From Clostridia bacterium (GTDB taxonomy: Bacteria > Bacillota > Clostridia > Oscillospirales > Acutalibacteraceae), in the NCBI GenBank assembly GCA_017414725.1, contig JAFQKZ010000090.1, forward strand, positions 1 through 7,923: 7,923 nt of DNA, in the 5' to 3' direction. Of the stretch, positions 1-6,367 are shown in pieces. Made by a program: the position numbers and the translations under genes. Below the pieces are notes generated by a model. It was not told where the DNA came from, did not search any database, and saw only the letters and a list, made by a program, of their open reading frames with translations. Positions within the stretch are counted from its first letter, which is position 1; every line of letters begins with the position of its first letter.

Positions 1-98
1 GCAGCTTTGTGATTGTCCGAGTCTTTACCGCCGAGATTTCCTGCTTCAATGTGTTTCTTTGCATTGTCCCATGCTCCGCCGGAATTTGACATCATGAT
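1..98 (-). pseudogene. Partial second copy of the hppA 3' region, cut by the window edge
   Basis: Read on the minus strand, this stretch encodes the same segment as residues about 630-661 of the complete hppA in this window (from I-M-M-S-N-S-G-G to N-H-K-A). It aligns without gaps to positions 275-372. I count five differences in 98 bases, at 12, 22, 48, 65 and 96. Four are silent; the one at 22 changes a conserved Gly (residue 655, in the G-G-K-G-S-D motif) to Asp. Homology stops at 98/99, right beside the T-run of the hppA terminator, so the fragment lacks about 630 N-terminal residues. It begins with two ATG codons but has no ribosome binding site, since the terminator lies there. It remains open to the window edge. 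It could be a truncated paralogue, a remnant of a tandem duplication, or an assembly artefact if the contig ends here. The homology is certain; its nature is inferred. Confidence 0.75.
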
Positions 99-101
99 TC
101 T

Positions 102-129
102 AAAAAACACCCAGAACGCTCTCTGGGTG
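102..129 (-). terminator. Intrinsic terminator of hppA
   Basis: On the minus strand a perfect 8-bp stem (positions 129-122 pairing with 115-108, CACCCAGA with TCTGGGTG) closes a 6-nt loop and is followed at once by six T residues (107-102). It starts 15 nt after the hppA stop codon. This is the classic form of a Rho-independent terminator and should end the hppA transcript. The T-run directly abuts the duplicated hppA fragment downstream. Confidence 0.92.
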
Positions 130-144
130 CTAATTATTTATATT

Positions 145-2259
145 TTAAAATATGTGACAGGCTACTGTCAGACCTGCGAAGACGATTGCAACCATAGATG
201 TAAGCTTAATTAATATATTTATAGCCGGACCTGAAGTGTCTTTGAACGGATCTCCAACGGTATCTCCAACAACTGCAGCTTTGTGGTTGTCCGAGCCTTT
301 ACCGCCGAGATTTCCTGCTTCTATGTGTTTCTTTGCGTTGTCCCATGCTCCGCCGGAATTTGACATCATAATCGCTAGGACAAATCCCGTAATTGTAGTG
401 CCAGCTAAAAATCCTGCGACACCGTTTACGCCTAAAATTATTCCGACTAGAATCGGTACTATAACAGCTAAAATCGCCGGTAAAATCATAAGTTTTTGAG
501 AAGACTTTGTGCACAAATCTACGCATGATTCATAATTGGGTTCTGCTGTTCCCTCGAGTAGACCTTTGATGTTTTTAAACTGTCTGCGTACTTCATGGAC
601 TATGCTCTGTGCTGCTTTCCCTACGGCGTCCATAGTGAGTGCCGCGAACAAAAACGGTACCATTGCTCCGATAAATAATCCTACGAGTACCGGTGGATTT
701 GTAATGCTCAAGTCAAATACTAATCCGGGAGCCAGAGTTTTAATTTCAGAAATATACGCTGCGATAAGCGCTAAAGCTGTTAGAGCCGCAGAGCCTATCG
801 CGAAGCCCTTTCCGGTAGCTGCTGTAGTGTTTCCCAAAGAATCCAGAGCGTCAGTTCTTTCACGAACTTCTTCGCCTAATCCTGCCATTTCAGCTATACC
901 GCCGGCATTATCAGCTATTGGCCCGTATGCGTCTGTCGCTAGAGTTATCCCCAAAGTCGACAGCATGCTCACTGCGGCGACTCCTATGCCGTATAATCCA
1001 CGATTGAAACTCAAAATATTTGTGATATCTCCGCCACATGCAAAGAAACTTACGAGTACTGTTGCGCCGACGATTATAACCGGCCATACTGTAGAGCTCA
1101 TACCCAATGATAATCCGCCGATTATAACTGTCGCGGGACCTGTCTCAGAAGTCTTTGATAATTCTCGTGTAGGCTTGTAACTGTCAGACGTAAAATATTC
1201 TGTAGTAAAGCCAATTAAAATTCCGGAGATTAGTCCTGCGAGAACACCGTAAAACACGCCCATATGTTTTGGTAACAAATAATTTATAACAAAACCTGAT
1301 ATTACAGCTATAATTAACGCACTTATATATGTACCGGTTCTGAGAGATTTTAATAGTGATTTTTGAGTAGCATTTTCTTTTGTTTTGACAAAAAAAGTTC
1401 CAATTATAGAAGCTATTACTCCCAGTGCAGCTATTAACATTGGGACTGCCATACCCTTCATGCCCAGACCTGCGCTGACTGCAAGTGCACTTGTAGAAAC
1501 TATCGAGCCAACATAAGATTCATACAAATCTGCTCCCATGCCTGCGACGTCACCTACGTTATCGCCTACGTTGTCAGCTATAACCGCAGGGTTTCTCGGA
1601 TCGTCTTCAGGTATTCCGGCTTCAACTTTTCCAACTAAATCTGCTCCAACGTCTGCAGCTTTTGTGAATATTCCTCCGCCTACACGTGCGAACAGCGCCA
1701 TACACGATGCACCCATTCCAAACGTCAGCATATTAGAAGTAATATTTTGAATCATAACAGAATCGTTAGTAATAATATCTATATTTGTGTACCAGAACTT
1801 CAAGAAAAAGTACCATATAGATAAATCAAATAATCCCAGACCTACGACTACAAAACCCATAACAGATCCTGCTGAGAAAGCTACTCTCAGACCTTTGTTT
1901 AGACCCTGTTGTGCCGCACAAGCTGTACGTGCGTTGGCCATAGTAGCCGTCTTCATGCCTATAAATCCGGATAATCCTGAAAAAAAGCCTCCGGTTAAAA
2001 ACGCAAACGGCACAAATTTATTTAACAAATTCATACAGGACAATACTAATAATACTATAAATATTACGCTGAAAAACAAACCTACGCCTTTGTATTGTCG
2101 TTTCAAATACGCGTTTGCGCCGGTCTGAATATACTCAGATAATTTTTTCATTTTATCTGTACCCATGGGCTGACTTTTGACTCTGTTAAACATAATATAA
2201 GCAAAAACAATTGATATTATAGATCCTAGAGCAACATACGTCATCAAATCTAAGTTCAT
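145..2259 (-). CDS. hppA: Membrane-bound pyrophosphatase, K+-dependent, probably Na+-pumping
   Basis: An integral membrane pump that hydrolyses pyrophosphate and moves Na+ and/or H+ out of the cytoplasm. The 704-residue protein is strongly hydrophobic with many transmembrane helices, and its length is normal for the family. Substrate motifs are intact: D-V-G-A-D-L-V-G-K-V-E at 203-213, A-D-N-V-G-D-N-V-G-D at 228-237, D-N-A-G-G-I-A-E-M near 450-458, and G-D-T-V-G-D-P-F-K-D-T at 665-675. In the G-N-T-T-A-A-T-G-K-G motif, Ala480 and Gly483 are the residues of K+-dependent enzymes (K+-independent ones have Lys and Thr). Glu247 in D-L-Y-E-S sits where Na+-pumping members such as the Thermotoga enzyme carry their gating Glu; plant H+ pumps have it four residues later. 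I chose this start because of a good ribosome binding site (AAAGGCAGGA, 2278-2269, 9 nt before ATG); the frame is open to an ATG at 2325, but the added 22 residues are not family-like. Family is certain; ion choice is inferred. Confidence 0.97.
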   Translation of the reverse strand: MNLDLMTYVALGSIISIVFAYIMFNRVKSQPMGTDKMKKLSEYIQTGANAYLKRQYKGVGLFFSVIFIVLLVLSCMNLLNKFVPFAFLTGGFFSGLSGFIGMKTATMANARTACAAQQGLNKGLRVAFSAGSVMGFVVVGLGLFDLSIWYFFLKFWYTNIDIITNDSVMIQNITSNMLTFGMGASCMALFARVGGGIFTKAADVGADLVGKVEAGIPEDDPRNPAVIADNVGDNVGDVAGMGADLYESYVGSIVSTSALAVSAGLGMKGMAVPMLIAALGVIASIIGTFFVKTKENATQKSLLKSLRTGTYISALIIAVISGFVINYLLPKHMGVFYGVLAGLISGILIGFTTEYFTSDSYKPTRELSKTSETGPATVIIGGLSLGMSSTVWPVIIVGATVLVSFFACGGDITNILSFNRGLYGIGVAAVSMLSTLGITLATDAYGPIADNAGGIAEMAGLGEEVRERTDALDSLGNTTAATGKGFAIGSAALTALALIAAYISEIKTLAPGLVFDLSITNPPVLVGLFIGAMVPFLFAALTMDAVGKAAQSIVHEVRRQFKNIKGLLEGTAEPNYESCVDLCTKSSQKLMILPAILAVIVPILVGIILGVNGVAGFLAGTTITGFVLAIMMSNSGGAWDNAKKHIEAGNLGGKGSDNHKAAVVGDTVGDPFKDTSGPAINILIKLTSMVAIVFAGLTVACHIF

Positions 2260-2429
2260 GTTATAATATCCTGCCTTTCTATTATGGCGACACCATACAA
2301 ACATAAAATAAATAAAAAACACCATTTTAAGAATATATTTTATGACTTTTTACAGATAAAAAATTTATGCAGTACTTTTTTGTTGAGTTTTTGTACGGCG
2401 TTGCCTATATTTTTTGTTTTTTATATATA

Positions 2430-2463
2430 AATTTCGTCCGCGAGCGAAATCACGAACGAAATT
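2430..2463 (-). terminator. Hairpin after rplQ, possible weak terminator of the ribosomal operon
   Basis: The hairpin starts 8 nt after the rplQ stop. On the minus strand AATTTCGT (2463-2456) pairs with ACGAAATT (2437-2430), and an inner 4-bp stem (2454-2451 with 2442-2439) includes a G-U pair that only exists in minus-strand RNA. The tail is UUUAUAUAU rather than a clean U-run, so termination may be incomplete and hppA may receive read-through. An ATTTCG element occurs twice on the 5' side and can pair with the same 3' arm, giving two competing folds. A role in termination or mRNA 3'-end stability is inferred from position. Confidence 0.5.
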
Positions 2464-2471
2464 AAAATATT

Positions 2472-2813
2472 TTATATAATTTCTAAGATCGCCATTTCAG
2501 CTGCGTCGCCTCTTCTGGGTCCCAGTCTGGTAATTCTGGTATATCCACCGTTACGATCGGTATATTTCGGAGCAACTTCAGTAAATAATTTCTTAGTAAC
2601 ATCTTTTTTAGTTACAAAAGAATGTACTATTCTTTTATTATTTAAATTATCTGTTTTGGCGATAGTAATCATTTTTTCAGCGAGATTTTTCACTTCTTTG
2701 GCACGTGTTACAGTAGTTTCTATCTTGCCGTTCTCAAACAAAAATGTAACCAAAGCTCTTAGCATAGCTATTCTATGAGCAGTTGCGCGACCAAGTTTTC
2801 TTTTCTTCGGCAT
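2472..2813 (-). CDS. rplQ: 50S ribosomal protein L17
   Basis: The bacterial L17 protein of the large subunit, near the peptide exit tunnel region. The 113-residue length is typical. The N-terminus [14 protein letters not shown] matches the family's conserved R-K-L-G-R-x-x-x-H-R opening, followed by the helix with M-L-R-A-L-V-T. The family C-terminal motif [18 protein letters not shown] is complete at about 91-108. The start is fixed by homology and by an AAGGGGGG ribosome binding site (about 2831-2824). It lies 47 nt after rpoA, the standard order, and is probably the last gene of the ribosomal transcript, as a hairpin follows it. Confidence 0.98.
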   Translation of the reverse strand: MPKKRKLGRATAHRIAMLRALVTFLFENGKIETTVTRAKEVKNLAEKMITIAKTDNLNNKRIVHSFVTKKDVTKKLFTEVAPKYTDRNGGYTRITRLGPRRGDAAEMAILEII

Positions 2814-2860
2814 TTAAATTGTGCCCCCCTTCGAGTTCTACATATTTTATAATTTATTTT

Positions 2861-3865
2861 TTAAAAATCATCATCGTCGTCCAATAAATAATTGGCTGAA
2901 TGTAGCATGTGTAAGTCATCTGATTTCTCGAGATTTAAGCCAATTGCATGTAACTTTTCCATGACTTCATCCAGAGATTTTCTTCCTAGATTCCTGACTT
3001 TCATCATTTGATCTTCAGTCTTAGAAGTCAAATCACGTATAGTACTTATTCCGGCTCTTTTTAGACAGTTATATGACCTGACAGATAATTCTAATTCGTC
3101 TATCGAAATGTCCAGATTTCTTAGTGTCTTAGGTTTGTTCGATTCTATCATGACACTTTCTGTTTCAGACATATCTGAAAGCCCAAAGAACAAATTCAAA
3201 TGTTCTATCAAGATTTTTGCAGCTACAGAAACCGCTTCTTCTACCATAATTACGCCGTTCGTCCAGATCTCTAAAGATAATTTATCATAGTCCGTAATAT
3301 CTTTAACACGAGTCTGCTCAACTTCGTAATTTACTCTCAAAACCGGGCTGTATATCGAATCTACAGGTAAAAGTCCTACAATATTATTTTTCAAACTCAA
3401 CTTATTTTTATCTGCAGAAACATATCCGCGTCCTTTGTCGAGAACTATTTCCATGTATAATTCAGCGTCCGGTCCCAAGCTTGCTATGTGACAATCCGGA
3501 TTTATAATCTCGACGTCACTATCATGCTCAATATGCTTACATGTCACATCACACGGACCCTTAGCATATAATCTAACTGTCTTTTCTTCGTCACAGTATA
3601 ATTTCGCTAAAATATTTTTAACGTTTAATATTATTTCTGTAACGTCTTCTTTTACGCCGGGAATAGTCGAAAATTCGTGCAATACTCCGTCAATTTTTAT
3701 TGACTTCGCAGCAACACCCGGCAACGAAGATAACAAAATTCTTCTCAAACTGTTACCTAGAGTATTACCAAAACCACGTTCTAACGGTTCAACTACAAAT
3801 TTACCATACGTGCCGTCTTCCGAAACGTCTTCTACACGTATCCTCGGCTTTTCTATTTCTATCAT
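2861..3865 (-). CDS. rpoA: DNA-directed RNA polymerase subunit alpha
   Basis: The alpha subunit dimerises to nucleate RNA polymerase assembly and contacts promoter UP elements and activators. Residues 1 to about 230 form the N-terminal assembly domain, with the conserved [20 protein letters not shown] at 26-45. A short linker leads to the C-terminal domain (about 250-313), with [12 protein letters not shown] and V-R-N-L-G-R-K-S-L. Arg263, Asn266, Cys267 and Lys296 match the E. coli DNA-contact residues R265, N268, C269 and K298. At 334 residues it is about 20 longer than the 314-residue B. subtilis protein; the extra length is mostly a C-terminal tail ending in five Asp and a Phe. Start choice is firm: GGAGG lies 5-6 nt before the ATG. 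It sits between rpsD (69 nt gap) and rplQ (47 nt gap), as in most Bacillota. Confidence 0.98.
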   Translation of the reverse strand: MIEIEKPRIRVEDVSEDGTYGKFVVEPLERGFGNTLGNSLRRILLSSLPGVAAKSIKIDGVLHEFSTIPGVKEDVTEIILNVKNILAKLYCDEEKTVRLYAKGPCDVTCKHIEHDSDVEIINPDCHIASLGPDAELYMEIVLDKGRGYVSADKNKLSLKNNIVGLLPVDSIYSPVLRVNYEVEQTRVKDITDYDKLSLEIWTNGVIMVEEAVSVAAKILIEHLNLFFGLSDMSETESVMIESNKPKTLRNLDISIDELELSVRSYNCLKRAGISTIRDLTSKTEDQMMKVRNLGRKSLDEVMEKLHAIGLNLEKSDDLHMLHSANYLLDDDDDF

Positions 3866-3934
3866 CGAATCCTCCTCAATACTTTTACAAACACATTAAA
3901 TATAACCAAAAATATAATTAATTTTTTATAAATA

Positions 3935-4564
3935 TTATTTGGAGTACAACTCGACTATTAGTGTTTCTTCAACTTCGAGATCAATGTCTGCTCTCTCAGG
4001 TTTATTCAATTTTTTCGCTTCGAGTTTATTCATATCTAGTTCTAACCATTTTGGAACAGGCTTAGAAGTACCGGATTCTATTATATTTTTAAACTTCGGA
4101 CTCTTTTTCGAACTCTCACTCAGGGTAATTACATCCCCATCTTTTACCAGTATCGACGGTATATTTGTCTTTTTGCCGTTTACCAAAAAATGATTATGAA
4201 CGACTAATTGTCTTGCTTCCGGTCTGGAACCTGCCCAACCTAATCTATATATTACATTATCTAGTCTGGATTCTAACAGGGATAACAAATTCTCACCGGT
4301 TTTACCTTCTTTGATTTTTGTAGCCAAATCAAAATAATGTGAAAATTGTTTTTCAAGAACTCCATAATATCTACGAGCTCTTTGTTTTGCTCTTAACTGT
4401 AATCCATATTCGCTGGATTTTTTACGTCCTTGACCATGTTGTCCCGGAGCGTACGCTCTTCTTGCCAACGCGCATTTGCCTGTATAACATCTTTCCCCTT
4501 TGAGAAATAATTTTTGCCCTTCGCGTCTACATAATCTACAAACTGCACCTGTATATCTTGCCAT
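3935..4564 (-). CDS. rpsD: 30S ribosomal protein S4, zinc-binding form
   Basis: S4 is a primary 16S rRNA-binding protein that starts assembly of the 30S body; in many bacteria it also represses its own operon. The 209 residues cover the whole family. The N-terminus has four cysteines at 9, 12, 26 and 31, the zinc-binding 'C+' form. An S4 RNA-binding domain follows at about 98-160 ([11 protein letters not shown] and [17 protein letters not shown]). The ribosome binding site AGGAGGTG at about 4582-4575 is nearly perfect, with the ATG 10 nt beyond. It lies 25 nt after rpsK, the arrangement of Clostridia and many other bacteria; in B. subtilis rpsD is elsewhere. I saw no convincing S4-binding leader in this window. 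Confidence 0.98.
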   Translation of the reverse strand: MARYTGAVCRLCRREGQKLFLKGERCYTGKCALARRAYAPGQHGQGRKKSSEYGLQLRAKQRARRYYGVLEKQFSHYFDLATKIKEGKTGENLLSLLESRLDNVIYRLGWAGSRPEARQLVVHNHFLVNGKKTNIPSILVKDGDVITLSESSKKSPKFKNIIESGTSKPVPKWLELDMNKLEAKKLNKPERADIDLEVEETLIVELYSK

Positions 4565-4589
4565 TTATTATTTTACACCTCCTATTATA

Positions 4590-4994
4590 TTAAACACGAC
4601 GTCTTTTCGGCGGCCTACATCCGTTATGTGGAATTGGCGTTACGTCTTTTATCATATTTACTTCCAGTCCTACAGCTTGCAATGCTCTGATCGCTGCTTC
4701 ACGTCCTGCACCAGGGCCTTTGACGTATACTTCTACGGTTTTCAGGCCATGTTCCATCGCAGCTTTCGCAGCAGTTTCCGCAGCAGCTTGTGCAGCAAAC
4801 GGAGTAGATTTTTTAGAACCTCTGAACCCCAGTCCTCCGGCACTTGCCCATGACAAAGAATTTCCGTTCGTGTCAGTTATAGTAACTATAGTATTATTAA
4901 AAGTTGATTTTATGTGCGCCGCGCCTCTTTCGATATTTTTTCTATCGCGACGTCTACGTGTTGTCGGTCTTTTGGCACTCGACTGAACTGCCAT
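4590..4994 (-). CDS. rpsK: 30S ribosomal protein S11
   Basis: S11 binds 16S rRNA on the 30S platform near the mRNA exit site. The 134-residue protein has a basic N-terminal arm (R-R-R-R-D-R-K-N at 13-20), the family core [15 protein letters not shown] at 27-41, W-A-S-A-G near 49-53, the [12 protein letters not shown] motif near 93-104, and the universal C-terminus [16 protein letters not shown]. An AAAGGAGGAA ribosome binding site precedes the start at about 5010-5001. It lies between rpsM (31 nt gap) and rpsD (25 nt gap), clearly in one operon. Confidence 0.98.
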   Translation of the reverse strand: MAVQSSAKRPTTRRRRDRKNIERGAAHIKSTFNNTIVTITDTNGNSLSWASAGGLGFRGSKKSTPFAAQAAAETAAKAAMEHGLKTVEVYVKGPGAGREAAIRALQAVGLEVNMIKDVTPIPHNGCRPPKRRRV

Positions 4995-5025
4995 TAAAAT
5001 ATTCCTCCTTTAACGTGTTTATTTT

Positions 5026-5394
5026 TTATTTTTTCTTGTTAGCCATAGTTTTTTTCGGGCCTTTTCTCGTACGAGCATTAGTTTTTGATCTTTGACCTCT
5101 TACTGGAAGACCTTTTCTATGTCTTACGCCTCTGTAACAGCCGATTTCAATTAATCTTTTAATATTAAAAGCTATCTCGCTTCTGAGATCACCTTCGACT
5201 TTGTAGTCTTTATCAATACAAGTTCTGAGCTTTGCAATATCTTCTTCCGTTAAATCACGTACTCTTGTATCCGGATTTACGCCGGTTTTTTGAATAATTT
5301 GTTTCGCAAAAGTTCTTCCGATGCCGAAAATATAAGTAAGTCCGATCTCGATACGTTTATCTCTTGGCAAGTCAACGCCTGATATACGTGCCAT
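5026..5394 (-). CDS. rpsM: 30S ribosomal protein S13
   Basis: S13 sits in the 30S head and contacts the 50S subunit and P-site tRNA. The 122-residue length is normal. The N-terminus [14 protein letters not shown] and the helix-turn motif I-F-G-I-G-R-T (helix-two-turn-helix, about residues 13-30) are standard. The C-terminal tRNA-contact tail begins with [27 protein letters not shown] (about 88-114) and ends in lysines. An ACGGAGGTG ribosome binding site lies 11 nt before the ATG. It follows rpmJ after 28 nt. Confidence 0.98.
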   Translation of the reverse strand: MARISGVDLPRDKRIEIGLTYIFGIGRTFAKQIIQKTGVNPDTRVRDLTEEDIAKLRTCIDKDYKVEGDLRSEIAFNIKRLIEIGCYRGVRHRKGLPVRGQRSKTNARTRKGPKKTMANKKK

Positions 5395-5422
5395 ATTTTA
5401 ATTACACCTCCGTAAATTTTTA

Positions 5423-5536
5423 TTATCCCTGTCTTTGTTTGTGTTTAGGATTCTCGCAGATTACTCTTAAAACACCATGTCTTCTGATTATTTTGCATTT
5501 GTCACACTGTTTTTTTACCGACGGTCTGACTTTCAT
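5423..5536 (-). CDS. rpmJ: 50S ribosomal protein L36, zinc-binding form
   Basis: A 37-residue ORF, short enough to be missed by length filters, found by translating the gap between infA and rpsM. It reads [15 protein letters not shown], continues through [20 protein letters not shown] and ends in TAA. Length and sequence match L36 exactly. Cys11, Cys14, Cys27 and His32 form the zinc-ribbon of the 'C+' type. L36 binds 23S rRNA in the large subunit. A ribosome binding site (AAGGGGATG, about 5552-5544) precedes the start. The infA-rpmJ-rpsM order is universal in Bacillota, supporting the call. Confidence 0.98.
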   Translation of the reverse strand: MKVRPSVKKQCDKCKIIRRHGVLRVICENPKHKQRQG

Positions 5537-5565
5537 GATTTTTACATCCCCTTGCAAATAAATTT

Positions 5566-5961
5566 TTATATATTTAATTCAGTTGTAGTAACCGGAGTTT
5601 GTATGTTTTGCTCTGAATTATTTAAAACTTGCGTATTTCCCGCAATATTTTCAATATTACTTTCAATATTATTTTCGATAGTATTTTCAACAGAAATATT
5701 ATCAGAGCTCTCGTCAGAAGTTTTAGCACGAGATTTTCCAGAATCTTTACTGCGCCAAATTATTCTTCCCTTGGTCAAATCATACGGAGAAATTTCCATT
5801 TTCACCCTGTCGCCCTGCAAAATACGAATATAATTCATTCTGAGTTTTCCGGAAATATGTCCCAATATTACACTGCCGTTTTCAAGTTCTACGTTAAACA
5901 TGGCATTAGGTAATACTTCTACAACTGTACCTTCGACTTCAATACATTCTTCTTTTGACAT
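5566..5961 (-). CDS. infA: Translation initiation factor IF-1 with a long C-terminal extension
   Basis: IF-1 binds the 30S A site during initiation. Residues 1-72 are a complete S1-like OB-fold IF-1: [18 protein letters not shown] near 5-22, [17 protein letters not shown] near 35-51, and [10 protein letters not shown] near 58-67. The family normally stops at about 72 residues; this protein runs on to 131. The extra 59 residues are rich in Asn, Ser, Glu and Thr, have basic residues only at 76-80, and include a four-residue repeat ([16 protein letters not shown] at 91-106). They look disordered, and I recognise no domain. There is no frame break at the junction. The start is fixed by homology, since no Shine-Dalgarno lies within the usual distance; see the leader entry. 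rpmJ follows 29 nt downstream. Confidence 0.95.
   Translation of the reverse strand: MSKEECIEVEGTVVEVLPNAMFNVELENGSVILGHISGKLRMNYIRILQGDRVKMEISPYDLTKGRIIWRSKDSGKSRAKTSDESSDNISVENTIENNIESNIENIAGNTQVLNNSEQNIQTPVTTTELNI
5644..5691 (-). repeat. 12-bp imperfect tandem repeat inside the infA extension
   Basis: Four consecutive 12-bp units encode [12 protein letters not shown] and I-E-N-I (residues 91-106). The coding-strand pattern is roughly ATT-GAA-AAT-AAT, with first codons GTT, ATC, ATT and ATT. The units differ by one to three bases. Such in-frame repeats arise by replication slippage, which could explain part of the growth of the tail. Confidence 0.8.
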
Positions 5962-6034
5962 TAATTTAACTAGATTTTAATTTATTTTTAATTACTCTCA
6001 AAATCTAGCGCGCTCCACCACCTTTTTTATTTAT
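5962..6034 (-). promoter_or_regulatory. infA 5' leader: remote Shine-Dalgarno followed by a 9-bp stem-loop
   Basis: On the minus strand AAGGTGGTG (6024-6016), matching eight of nine bases of the ideal AAGGAGGTG, is followed by a perfect inverted repeat: CTAGATTTT at 6008-6000 and AAAATCTAG at 5978-5970, with a 21-nt loop. Then comes TTAAATTA and the infA ATG. The linear distance from AAGGTGGTG to ATG is 54 nt, too far to act, and the bases nearer the ATG contain no purine-rich site apart from GAGAG in the loop. With the stem-loop folded the gap shrinks to 15 nt (12 nt from GGAG at 6016-6013). The hairpin has no U-run, so it is not a normal terminator. Folding-dependent translation is my inference. 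Confidence 0.5.
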
Positions 6035-6040
6035 ATTACT

Positions 6041-6069
6041 ATTATAATATTTTATTATTAAAATTTCAA
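6041..6069 (-). promoter_or_regulatory. infA: Sigma-A type promoter upstream of infA
   Basis: On the minus strand TTGAAA (6069-6064, five of six consensus bases) and TATAAT (6046-6041, all six) are separated by exactly 17 bp. The -35 box overlaps the TGA stop codon of the KOW gene. The predicted start is around 6034, giving an infA leader of about 70 nt. It would let infA and the downstream ribosomal genes be transcribed independently of adk-map. AT-rich DNA produces chance hits, but this match is far better than anything I found in the other gaps. Confidence 0.72.
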
Positions 6070-6329
6070 ACATTTTTTTCATAAAACGGCTTCAGAGCGT
6101 TTCTTATTGACTTATCAGTCTTTAATAAATTTTCTTCAAGAACTGTATTGGTCAACGCAATGTGAATCGAATTTTTTTTCTTGGGTTTCTCAAGCTTATG
6201 ACTTTTCCCGTCACATAATAAAACAAATTTGTTTTTATATTTTGTTTCTATAATATCTATAATTACTTGAAATAAATATTTATCGTGTCCTGAAAGAGTC
6301 CTCACTACTGTCCCAATTTTTAACTCCAT
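6066..6329 (-). CDS. Small KOW-domain RNA-binding protein (L14e-like)
   Basis: An 87-residue basic protein of the family of KOW-domain, ribosomal-L14e-like proteins that Bacillota carry between map and infA. The N-terminus M-E-L-K-I-G-T-V-V-R-T-L-S-G-H-D with the following F-Q-V-I-I-D-I is a KOW-type beta unit (about 1-27). L-L-C-D-G-K-S-H-K-L-E-K-P-K-K-K-N at 37-53 matches the family's D-G-x-x-x-x-x-x-K-P-K-K-K signature. The C-terminal third has no recognisable motif. Its exact role is not established; an RNA- or ribosome-linked task is inferred from family and location. The start is supported by AAGGCGG 13 nt upstream (a rather long spacing) and by alignment of the KOW unit at the N-terminus. 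It follows map after 38 nt, and its stop overlaps the promoter for infA. Confidence 0.88.
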   Translation of the reverse strand: MELKIGTVVRTLSGHDKYLFQVIIDIIETKYKNKFVLLCDGKSHKLEKPKKKNSIHIALTNTVLEENLLKTDKSIRNALKPFYEKNV

Positions 6330-6367
6330 AATTTTTCTAAAACCGCCTTAAATTTTATTCAAATTTT

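Noticed and set aside
155..170. Perfect 6-bp inverted repeat TGACAG/CTGTCA
   Set aside because: It lies inside the last codons of hppA, is short, and has no U-run; the true terminator is downstream at 102-129.
536..1180. Plus-strand ORF of 214 codons antisense to hppA
   Set aside because: It is Pro/Ser/Ala-rich shadow translation of a well-conserved membrane gene, with no family resemblance and no ribosome binding site that I can see.
2260..2325. A longer hppA reading frame starting at 2325 (22 extra residues)
   Set aside because: The added residues (with Cys, Trp, Arg and His in a row of polar positions) do not resemble the family N-terminus, and a good ribosome binding site precedes the ATG at 2259.
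3866..3934. Possible promoter or S4-binding leader in the rpsD-rpoA gap
   Set aside because: Only AT-rich sequence with TATATT-like words and no matching -35 box; no convincing stem. Only the rpoA ribosome binding site is supported.
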